From Locusta migratoria (lineage: Eukaryota > Arthropoda > Insecta > Orthoptera > Acrididae), in NCBI GenBank assembly GCA_026315105.1, contig CM048744.1, positions 318,625,270 through 318,689,269 of the forward strand: a stretch of DNA of 64,000 nucleotides, read 5' to 3'. The first letter of the stretch is position 1. Each line of letters begins with the position of its first letter. Below the pieces are notes generated by a model. That model did no database searches and was not told the origin of the DNA. It worked only from the letters and a program-made list of their open reading frames with translations. The position numbers were made by a program, and so were the translations under genes. Shown here one piece after another: positions 55,960-64,000 of this stretch.

Positions 55960-58747
55960 TTGACGTCATCGTCATCAAATAACCCCGTGAGAGAACGAAA
56001 AGCAGGTTATTTTCATTATTTCGTAAGGAAGAATAAGTCATAATATACATAACACGATCCTTATACATTTGCTTTACTTATGTGAATTTGTCTTAGAATG
56101 TCTGTAGTGTTCAACAATTTGAGAACGCCATCTCCTCTAGTAACATTCTTCCCTATCAGTTTTAGTATGTTAGGTTTCAGTTATCAAGCCTATCACAGCA
56201 CAAATTCAGAAAATGCTATCCTACTTATTAATCTATGAAAATGCTTTGGCTGTGATTAGTTAATGTATGAACCTTTCCCTAAAACAAGCAGACATTACTA
56301 AGTCGTAACACTACTGTGCCATAAACTTAAGCATAAAGCTTTCAAAGAATTACATCAAAATTTATGGACATGCATACCTTCAGTCAAATACAGCGCTTTG
56401 TAAAGTATCCATGCACTTATAATTTCATATCCATAGGTTAAAATCCACAAATGATGTGAGTACTTATTTTGTCATTAGAACAAATTTTGCATTGAATTAA
56501 CGGTATCACTGTTTATTCATGGGTCATGTTAATCTTCATTTAGAATAAGAATATCGCAAACACATTTAATTAAGCACAATATTATGAGCTCAACTCATCT
56601 CTTTCAGTACATTCTATTTAAAATGAAACATTTGACAATTATTTACTATAATGAAAGCATCTCATTTTGTGGAAAGCATTGGAAGGACCACACATAACCA
56701 TCACCTGTAAGGAGTCTATAGCATAAAATCAAAATTTGGCACAGCAACCCTGTCCTGTAAACTGCTTACCAAATGCCTGAGCAAGTGGGGTGTCACGACA
56801 CACTAATCCACACAGGAGTGAAAGAACCGTGGTGATGATATCCTGTGATTCTGAACTATCCCTAGGCATCTCTATTAACAATAAAGAGTAATTATGATCA
56901 GTATTTTAAATTCAAAACAAAAACATTATAAAACATTTCCAAACATATCTCACAAATATATAAACAAAAAGGCAATAAAGCAAAATTACCCAATTTTCAA
57001 AATGCATTCCAGTTAAAACACAACTTTTTTTTCTCAAACACAGCTAAAAACACATACATTAATGACAATGTTACACTTTGCCTAAGAGCTTGGAGCAGCT
57101 TCAACAGAGAATGTAGTTTTTAATTGCCAAACATTGAAAATTTCACAACATATTGTTATTTGAAACACACCCTGCACAACTTGTAACAGAACAATTTCCC
57201 TGTGTATGAGAAAATGAAAAGTGTAAGTAAGTAGTTCATGATCATTAATCTAGTTTATACTGCAAGGAAAAAGATATATCAGGAAATTCTGCAGAGATGT
57301 TGCATGATCTGTTCCCATTGTGTTAACTATTTTAAGTGTGTTGTCTTAAATAAAAACCAAATTAGTCAGAATATCAAATAATGTTCACCTCAAACCGTAA
57401 CTATTAGTAATTTTTTAAGTAAGAAAGAAAACAAAAAAATATATAAAATCTAAAACTTCAGGTGGCTTTTTCACCACTGCTTTCATGTATTAGTTGTATT
57501 CAAAAAAGAAACAAATTACCCATCAAGGAAATCATGAAAAGAACTTGTCAAACTAACAGTCAATATTACTGTGGAGATAGGACTAAAGTAATAATTCACA
57601 ACAATTTCCCTTGTGTTCCCAGTTCTGTATTATAGAACTAAATCAGTTTGTAACAGTTAACATAATATTTTCATGATTTCATTCACATTGAGAAGTTCCA
57701 GCATGAGCCTCATTGTACTATATCATTTAGTGGGGTGCACTATTAGGAGGTGGCATATCATGCTGCCCTGAAATTTTGTTCTGTCACTCTACTCAATGAG
57801 AGGGTTTTAAAACCTGAAGTGAATAAAGAATTCTTTAAAAGTATAGCTTTATAAACAATAAATACTAAGTATAAACAAAAAGAATAGCTACATGTATATA
57901 CAGATGGCTCTTTCACTGAGATAAATGATATCATTGTTACTAGAGTGTATAGTGAAATATTTTACTTTTGTAAGTCTGTCAGATATCATTCCCATTTTGA
58001 TGGAGGGTTGGAGGCTTTAAACCTGGCAATAAAGATTTATTCAACTCCAAAGATCACAAAAAGGTTGTTATATTTTGCAATTAAGTTTCTTTAGTACAAG
58101 TGATAGCATTCTTTCAAGTACCTGTAAGTGACTGCATAAATGAAATACTATCATCCATTTTCTCAATTACCAAACTTGAAAGTGAAATATATTTTCAATG
58201 GATACCATCATAACGGAATCAATGGGAATGAAATGGCATACATTTTAGCCAAAAAAGGAAGAAAGATTTTTCTAACAAGTCTTCCAAGTTTTATGACTAC
58301 TTGAGAACACAAGGGAAAGGAAAAATATGACACTGTCAGGGGTTAGGAGTGTACTTTTGAACACCCACATAGGGAAATAATGGCAGCATTTTAGAAAATT
58401 ACTGGCCATGACTGCCCTGCAGAACACCTGCACAGAATCTTCTGTTCCTGAAGAGTGTTATATGCAAAAGAAAAAATACAATTATGAACCAGAAAACATC
58501 TAAGAACATGCTATAAACTGCTATATTGTGAAGGGATGTTAGATTGTCAATTGTATTTGGAAGTTAGGAGATTAAGACTATGTCTGTAATGTCTGAGCAT
58601 TAAATATTTTCATGAATTCCATGGTCAGTCCAAATTTGGAAGGATAAAATAGTATATGTTCTATTTGATGATTAATAACACAGTACTTGACACCACAAAC
58701 ATGAATTTAATGACATACAAGCATACAAACACATATATCATTAGTTA

Positions 58748-58805
<58 letters not shown>

Positions 58806-58922
58806 TCGTCGTTTGTTAATGCGAATCTTACAGAAGTATGTAAATATAAATGTTTTGTTTCTCAGGATCGAGTATGTTCCTTTTTATGTGTGTGACAAAT
58901 ACACAAACCAAAATATCTTAAG

Positions 58923-58984
<62 letters not shown>

Positions 58985-60096
58985 GTGTATTTTTCATACT
59001 CTAAAGTTTTACTTTATCTTGGGATTTCACTAAAAAGAGAATGTTGAAATTATTATCTTGCATGGATGGCTAGTGTAAATTTTGTCACAAATGGAACTTT
59101 TAGAAGATACTGTTCTTACTGAGTACATGTGGATCTTTCATTCTGCTTAATAACATGCATGAATTTGAAGGTTTGCAGTTTGTAACTTACAAACAAACAA
59201 CATATCTACCATGTGTACGTGATAAAAGCCAACACAGGAGACATTACACCCATCTGTTTCTGAATCATCTGCATCAGACAATTACCAATGCCACTATAAT
59301 AGAGAGAGAGAGAGAGAGACCACTTATGATTCATAAATGGGATCAAAACCACAATGTTGTTACTGAAAACAAAGATTTCTTTTAAATTAGAACTGAAAAC
59401 AGATACAAAGAAGCATTACAACACATACACACAGAAGAAATACGCCCTTTTCAGCTCTAATAAAAGAACACGGTTTTCATCCAGCTGTTCCTGTGCCTTA
59501 TTTTCTCACTGAAATTTTAGAACTACCGATTTTTATTGCCCTCGTAATTTCACTAAACTGACTTGGGAAACAAATCTTTTGTTTCATTATTATAACACTT
59601 TATACTACAAACAGTTCAAATCCAAATTGCATTACAAGATATGCTAATACACACATTAGGTGTGTCAGTTCAGGAAAAATGAATTGGTTCCATTTAGAAC
59701 GGAAAATGACCTAATGCACTCCACCCACCGTGCCTACAATAGTTTTTGGATGGCTAGCAGTAAATTTAGTGCCATGTTTTCTGAGGAAATAGACTTAACT
59801 GCAAGCACTACTAATTATACCTGTATCATATGGTAACAATTAATATTGAAAAATACTTTTTGTTTGTAACAATAATACAGCAGTAATGTTCCCCAAAAAT
59901 CAAGGGAAGCTGTCATGTATCAAAACGTTTCTACCTAAGTCTTTGCACATTGTTTCTATGCTAAACTGCTGTATCATTATTTTGTAACTAGATAGAAAAG
60001 CAAAGCCTGATGATAAACTACACAAAACAAAGAACGTAAGTTCTGCATTTGAAATCACTGGGTCCTTTGGTTTATCCATATTAAACTAACGATGGG

Positions 60097-60171
<75 letters not shown>

Positions 60172-63100
60172 GATGCTGAAAGGCAGGATTCCACTTACAT
60201 TTTGATTGTGTATAACCTGGTTGAATTGGTAGAAATTCATTTATGTCTATCAAAACTGACCTTTCTATGAATGTAGATCATGGTTATGTACATTCTGACC
60301 ATAGTATAAGAATTTTTAGTACATTTTTGTAATGTGTGTACTCACATCATTAGTTTATTTTTAGAAAAAAAGTAATATTCACTTTTCACAACATAAATTG
60401 CTTGCAGTCCCCTCTAATCATTTTGAACTGTCAGAATGATACTTTTTTGTAAGCTGTTACAGTGTGATAGCAGGAAGGGCCAATGTTCTTTATTAATTTA
60501 ACAGCTTTATAAGGCAGTAATTGCTCCATGTTCAAAACGTTATATAATATGTTATTACATTTTAAAACAAAGCTATGCAAATCAAGTAAATGATATACTA
60601 TACATGCTTGTTACTACTAATCTTCTACTGCGCACTTTATTTAATGTTACTCATATTTTCTCACTATTGTCTACAGTTGTCTAGAATCATACGATAGAGA
60701 ACAACATGTAATTATAATTAATCCATGTCTCATAATAATAAAAATCAAAATTCTACCCAGAAATTAGTGGTCGTGACTCGAAATAATATTCGAGAGAGAT
60801 GGAGCAGATAGCCAGTACTTACTGTAGCTCTATGCCACCACAAGAAGTCGAAAATGAAAGTGGAAATCAGCTTAACATTCACTCGGATGTGAGTAATCCA
60901 AAATTACTTTCCCTTCTGTGCCCTCTCTCCTACCTCCTCACATCACTCTCCTGCTTGATGAGCAAAATTTGTTTTGCAAAAGATGTTTCCATATTTATTT
61001 TCATCTTTTACTATAGGCAGTACTGATCTGAGGTAAGTACTAGCCAGCCAATGTATCTCTTATAATTTTTTCATATTTATGTGGAGTATTTTCATCAGAT
61101 AAAGTGATGGAAAATATTTTTTTAATTTACTGAACACCATAGTAAGAGGCCTATACAATACAATTTTGATGAATCTCTGAAGTTTGAAACATTCAAATAG
61201 TAACCAGTTTCTAGCTACAACAGTTTATTTGTAATTTATTGCTTTTGTCACCCAAGCAACAGATTCACTATTATATTGAAGTTTCATCAATGTTGACTAA
61301 TCAGCATTATATTATCTTGGCAGTACAGTTCCTAAAGCACACTGTCCATATACATTTCTATACTTTATTCTGGACAGTAAACTATCAAAGGTTTTAATTT
61401 TTTCCACCATTACTTTGTATGTAAAGGAGTAATAACTTTTTTTCACATTATTCATTCGAGACCACTTATCAATATCTCCATTTTATCATATGGAGGCACA
61501 ATTTGTCCTTTCTACAGCTGCAGAAAATCATATGGTAGCAATATCATAAAATATTATGAAAGCAAAATGTACTACTGTCAGAAAGCCATAATATACTTCT
61601 TAACTGCAAAGTAAATTTGGGAGAAAATGTTTCTACTATATATAAGTCATTAAAATATTATAAGATAAAAGCCTGAACAGCCAGTTAACCAATTTTGGCA
61701 CTGTATTATTTTAACTTACTTCGTTCTTTCTAGTTTTTCATCTTTTGTGTTTTGCATATAAGAAACTTTTCCTATTGAGTTTAATGGCATTATAATGGAC
61801 CTAATTTACCATAAACTTAAAGCTATTGAAAAAATTGTTAACAAGCATAAAAATTGTTTAATGTTTAAGTCTAGAGCTGTTATACTCTTCATTTAAGACA
61901 TACAATATAAAATTAAAACTTATTTTGACAGTACCATTTCGCAAAGCGTAGTCTAGTACTTCTTTGAGTTCCATCCAGTCCACTTCCATGTCATCACCAG
62001 CAATTTGTTTAAAGTGTTCCTTAATTTTGTCTTCAGACTTTTGCTCCTCTGGTACAGGCTCATTCCGTACCTAACAATAATGGAAATTTGTTTATATTAA
62101 ATACATGTAATGTATCAAACAATTCTAAAAATGCTAAGATGCTAACTAGCAGCCACCATACTTACTACACTAAAGATTATAATGACACAAATATATAATT
62201 AAAAATCAAAAGGAAAAAAGCACCTTCAGGTAGTATGTGTCCCAAAAATAATGATTTCTGACCGATTTCACACTAATGTATTGTGTGAAAATGTAATGGG
62301 ATGTCAACACAATATCACACCTCACTACCAATCATTGTTTCTTTGTGCCAACCAGTAAATTCATACTTCATAAGCAGTTTCTTTGATAAAGGCAAAAGGC
62401 ATCAACATTTTGCAGACAATAAATAAGACTGGATAGTGCAGTTAGAATATCAACTATTTTATATAAAAAAAATAGATTGTTAGATGGAAGTCTGCTACAA
62501 CTTTATGGTGTATCACTGCTTTCAAAGTGGCCATATATTGCATTAACAAAGCTGCATTTATTTATTTTTAGCTTAAAGATTCGTTTTCACTGAGCCTCCT
62601 GGGGCTCAAAATGTCATCTTTGAGGTGAAAAGCTGTCTAGCCTCTTCATAATATTGCCAATAACAATGTGTAAACCTAAGTGTTTTCATCATGCTTAAGG
62701 CTTGAATAATACATCAGTCCTGTCAGTTTGCTCCACCCAGTATATTAGTGCTGAAACAAGTCAGTAAGTTGTGTATCAACACAATTAACACAGTTTTTGG
62801 TCATCTTACACGACAATACCAAAAAAAAAAAAAATTGAAATTTAGTTTGAAATTGGTAACTTCATAGATTTACAAAAACAAATGTTTGCGATTTTAATTT
62901 TAAATATTCACTTTTCAAGCTTTATTAATTTACTGAGTGAACAAGGGTACATACGATAACCTATATGCCAAAAATTAGGAATAGCATTCATTATTTATAA
63001 TGTAGCTTGATTTTACAATGTCGCCTGTCAAAAATAATTTCTCAATATATCCAGAGTCGCACTGAAACGATTAGAGTATATTTACATACGGAGCAGTGAA

Positions 63101-64000
63101 AGGGTTAAAATATTTCGGAGCTACACGCAACAACAGCGGCTTCCTTCAAAATCGTTTGTCTTCTATTCTTGGGCAATTTCATATGTTTCCACCTGCATAA
63201 TATGTGCATTGGTGCAATTAAATGTCGTCTCGGTGAAAGAAATTGCTCTTTTCTTAAACTTCACGGTGTCAGAAAACATGCTTCTTCATGATCGGATACA
63301 ATGTAGCACAACAAGCATGAAAGTTCAAAAGCAGACTGCAACCACTGCAACAAAACATGAAATACAGGTGTGCCAATCACGAAAACTACTTATGGCTGCT
63401 TCTAACAGCATTTTTCAGAATTTCCTGAAGTGTTGCCCCCGAATCTAAGTCGCAGACGTATTTTTAGATCCTGAAAACTGTAAAATAAGTTCAGGTTGCA
63501 TTAGGGTGAATACGGTAACTTGGAGGTAATCTTGTAAACGAGGTATATGCTTAAACTGTAAAATTTTGATGAAAATTTGTACCTCTTATCTGAAGGTCAT
63601 CTTATCTGCGGAAATTTACGATACTGGAGAGTTTAATCAGTTTAAGTATCATATTCAATTCACTAATGAATACCCTCGGCAAATGATCCCAAACTACAGA
63701 AAAGCTAGTAGTGACTGCATCATTTGAATGTCAACCCTTCTTTTCCAGTAGTAATTTAATTGATTGTTGTTGTTGTTGTTGTTTCCAGAACCACAATTCC
63801 ATCTTTTACTTGCTGCAGTTATTAAGGTGTCCATATTTTAATACAAATGATAAATCTACTTTTTTAATGTTATCAATCATCAACTATACTTTGTTAGTTC
63901 CCCGATCATTTACCTTTATTAAATCATGCAAATTAGGTATTTATTTTTAAGAAGGATAGGTCGATTACTCACCGCAGAGACGTCCGATGAACCACAGAAA
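47128..64000 (-). CDS. CalpA: Calpain (CalpA-like), 3' part of gene: six exons encoding the C-terminal penta-EF-hand domain
   Basis: Joined exons 64000-63973, 62070-61935, 56871-56770, 52550-52423, 51522-51327 and 47213-47128 give one open frame of about 224 residues ending in TAA; all introns are GT-AG and the phases agree. Calpains are calcium-dependent cytosolic cysteine proteases; this part is the calcium-binding regulatory and dimerisation domain. Five EF-hand units can be read in order: a variant EF1 (QIAGDDMEVDWMEL), a canonical EF2 (DVDRSGKLGYEEF), EF3 (DKENSGVFSAFEL), a degenerate EF4 (GTVDGKITFDDF) and EF5 (ERDPNGTNSATFSLEEW). A 34-residue exon between EF1 and EF2 carries a hydrophobic stretch (IITTVLSLLCGLV), recalling the hydrophobic insertion known in Drosophila CalpA, hence the A rather than B assignment, which is tentative. 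The protease core and domain III lie beyond the window. Introns hold transposon debris, a giant palindrome and a minisatellite. Confidence 0.93.
47504..47903. mobile_element. Small TIR element (MITE) with internal poly-A run
   Basis: Ends TTACCGTATATTTCTGCAGA (47504) and the inverse of TCTGCCAAAATATATGGTAA (ending 47903) form 27-bp inverted repeats with about three mismatches. TA lies at both ends, suggesting a Tc1/pogo-type duplication. A 47-base A run (47546-47592) interrupts the left side. The interior matches 63310-63620. Confidence 0.65.
48430..48715 (+). repeat. Penelope-like tail fragment
   Basis: The tail sequence of 13620-13800 recurs here (GGTTGTGTGACTGTGTTGTG, GCCATGGCCGATAGC, TTTGCGGTGGATTGTAAATT). 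It is a single arm without the long microsatellite. Confidence 0.65.
48715..51060. mobile_element. Giant inverted repeat (about 2.3 kb, arms about 1 kb)
   Basis: The left arm (about 48720-49712) and right arm (about 49900-51055) match in inverse order throughout. Matched pairs include ATTCAGTACAAAGGGAGT (48834) with ACTCCCTTTGTACTGAAT (50917); TAATTAATCCTGCATTTCAT (49553) with its inverse near 50057; and AATTCAATTTGTTCATTCAG with its inverse near 50086. The loop is about 190 bp. Arms have diverged by substitutions and small indels. Short minus-strand frames in the loop weakly recall a LINE RT end. Confidence 0.8.
51327..51522 (-). CDS. Calpain exon: EF-hands 3 and 4
   Basis: The 196-nt exon follows a TTTTCAG acceptor and ends before GTGAGT. 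It encodes TIFKMHDKENSGVFSAFEL (EF3), then RQALNAAGYRLNNHILNILM and EF4 (HRYGTVDGKITFDDFMMCAV), ending KLKAMI. The order matches the calpain penta-EF-hand domain. EF4 lacks a full set of calcium ligands, as in other calpains. Confidence 0.96.
51523..52422 (-). other. Calpain intron with a palindromic tRNA-like element
   Basis: The 900-nt intron separates EF2 from EF3/4. Apart from the palindrome at about 51840-52082 it is AT-rich and unremarkable. Confidence 0.8.
51840..52082. mobile_element. Palindromic element with inverted tRNA-like arms in a calpain intron
   Basis: Arms around 51875-51965 and 51990-52080 are inverted copies. Both contain GATTCAAATC / GGTTCAAATC as box B next to AGGCAGTT-type stems. 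It has the same architecture as 43158-43444 but is a different family. Confidence 0.7.
52423..52550 (-). CDS. Calpain exon: EF-hand 2
   Basis: The 128-nt exon follows a TGTACAG acceptor and ends before GTAAGA. It encodes VKRQGFSKDTCRSMIAMM then the calcium loop DVDRSGKLGYEEF and FKALWTDIRHWR. FSKDTCRSMI and ALW-DI-W are strongly conserved in calpain EF2. All acidic and glycine positions of a working EF loop are present. Confidence 0.96.
53340..53790. repeat. Pyrimidine-rich minisatellite
   Basis: About 450 bp are almost purely C and T on the plus strand. Longer units containing CCCTATCCACACTCCTCCCC repeat on the left; a 29-30-nt unit containing CCCTACCCTCACTCCTCCCA repeats four times on the right. 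The ORF on each strand reflects the repeat. Confidence 0.9.
55222..55357. mobile_element. Small palindromic element in a calpain intron
   Basis: The arm CAATAATGGAGAATAGGTAA (55226) and its near-perfect inverse (ending about 55350) flank a 60-bp centre. Confidence 0.65.
55927..55958. repeat. TAG trinucleotide repeat
   Basis: About ten AGT/TAG units in a calpain intron. Confidence 0.9.
56770..56871 (-). CDS. Calpain exon: short hydrophobic insertion between EF1 and EF2
   Basis: The 102-nt exon begins after the acceptor at 56873-56872 and ends before GTAAGC. In the phase set by the previous exon it reads EMPRDSSESQDIITTVLSLL followed by CGLVCRDTPLAQAF. Vertebrate calpains run directly from EF1 to EF2 here. 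Insect CalpA has an insertion with a hydrophobic core at this place, reported to matter for membrane association; this one is much shorter. Its 34 codons plus split codons preserve the frame, so it could be skipped without a frameshift. Confidence 0.88.
57890..58560 (+). pseudogene. RNase H remnant of a non-LTR element in a calpain intron
   Basis: The plus strand (antisense to calpain) reads YTDGSFTEINDIIVT, HFDGGLEALNLAIKIYS, then GINGNEMAYILAKKGRKIF and KITGHDCPAEHLHRIF. YTDGS, EALNLA and the GI-GNE-A-ILAKKG pattern are those of LINE-encoded RNase H. Several stops are present. Confidence 0.75.
58753..58804. repeat. TG microsatellite
   Basis: An uninterrupted TG run in a calpain intron. Confidence 0.95.
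58928..58981. repeat. CT microsatellite
   Basis: An uninterrupted CT run 125 bp after the TG run. Confidence 0.95.
60100..60168. repeat. GA microsatellite
   Basis: A 69-bp GA run in a calpain intron. Confidence 0.95.
61935..62070 (-). CDS. Calpain exon: acidic linker and EF-hand 1
   Basis: The 136-nt exon follows a TTAG acceptor and ends before a GTACTG donor. It encodes VRNEPVPEEQKSEDKIKEHF followed by the EF1 unit QIAGDDMEVDWMELKEVLDY. The sequence KEHF-QIAGDDMEV is the typical start of calpain domain IV. EF1 departs from the canonical loop, as is usual in calpains. It ends in phase 1 (last base G). Confidence 0.93.
62071..63972 (-). other. Calpain intron with a fragment of a TIR-element family
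   Basis: The 1.9-kb intron is AT-rich. Positions 63310-63620 match the interior and right end of the element at 47504-47903 in the same orientation. A GTT repeat lies at 63766-63782. The remainder shows no gene or repeat I recognise. Confidence 0.75.
63310..63620. repeat. Related copy of the 47504-47903 element (right part)
   Basis: The interior blocks AGTTCAAAAGCAGACTGCAA and TGTGCCAATCACGAAAACTA and the end CTTATCTGCGGAAATTTACG are shared with 47600-47900. The left end is missing. Confidence 0.65.
63973..64000 (-). CDS. Calpain exon, partial (window edge)
   Basis: Twenty-eight bases reading FCGSSDVSA precede a GTGAGT donor at 63972-63967. The exon ends in phase 0, which is what the next exon (starting VRNEP) needs. 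It belongs to the linker before the EF-hand domain and is cut by the window edge. Identification rests on its splice phase and position, because the peptide alone is too short to recognise. Confidence 0.7.

Larger units (their letters stand above)
52551..56769 (-). other. Calpain intron with minisatellite and small palindrome
   Basis: The intron contains a pyrimidine-rich minisatellite (53340-53790), a purine-rich stretch with no recognised product (54280-54760), a short palindromic element (55222-55357) and a TAG repeat (55927-55958). The rest is AT-rich with no exon-like signal. Confidence 0.75.
56872..61934 (-). other. Long calpain intron
   Basis: The 5.06-kb intron holds an RNase H remnant on the opposite strand (about 57890-58560), TG, CT and GA microsatellites (58753-58804, 58928-58981, 60100-60168) and otherwise AT-rich unique-looking sequence. 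I see no further calpain exon. Confidence 0.75.

Overview
The window is AT-rich eukaryotic DNA, almost certainly from an insect. The repeat families (hairpin elements carrying TG/CA microsatellites, tRNA-derived SINEs, Penelope-like fragments and palindromic tRNA-like elements) point to an orthopteran, probably a grasshopper or locust such as Schistocerca. That placement rests on recognising repeat families from memory. No bacterial signals are present.

Host genes. The right quarter (47128-64000, minus strand) holds the 3' end of a calpain gene. Six exons joined by GT-AG introns keep one reading frame and encode the linker and the whole penta-EF-hand domain, ending at a stop codon at 47128-47130. 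The rest of the gene lies beyond position 64000. A second, unidentified host gene may be represented by one plus-strand terminal exon at 11987-12195 that encodes a cysteine-rich C-terminus.

Mobile elements fill most of the first 46 kb, often nested. (1) A full-length, apparently intact non-LTR retrotransposon (26547-32458, minus) has two uninterrupted ORFs, a poly(A) tail and a 14-bp target-site duplication. It sits inside a Penelope-like GIY-YIG fragment. (2) An older, 5'-truncated non-LTR element with RNase H (about 20640-26110, minus) is split by a Ty3/gypsy-like LTR element (21178-23643) that keeps gag and protease but has lost the rest of pol. (3) A mariner (39397-42900) is split by a hAT-like element (39749-42152), which contains a SINE and a Harbinger-like MITE. 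(4) A 2.2-kb hAT-like element (15755-17919) has an exact 8-bp duplication. (5) Several decayed Jockey/CR1-like and RTE-like reverse-transcriptase copies lie at 5.9-9.0, 14.7-15.5, 19.0-19.3, 32.9-34.6, 38.0-39.0 and 44.0-45.4 kb.

Palindromes are the other theme: tail-to-tail Penelope-like hairpins (10567-11010, 12804-13803), microsatellite-bearing fold-backs (34.9-36.35 kb), tRNA-armed palindromes (43158-43444, about 51840-52082) and a roughly 2.3-kb inverted repeat (about 48715-51060) inside a calpain intron. Long dinucleotide runs and a pyrimidine-rich minisatellite (53340-53790) complete the picture. The strongest leads are the intact LINE, the 3' hairpin it shares with a SINE, the tRNA-like segment inside the gypsy LTRs, and the giant intronic palindrome.
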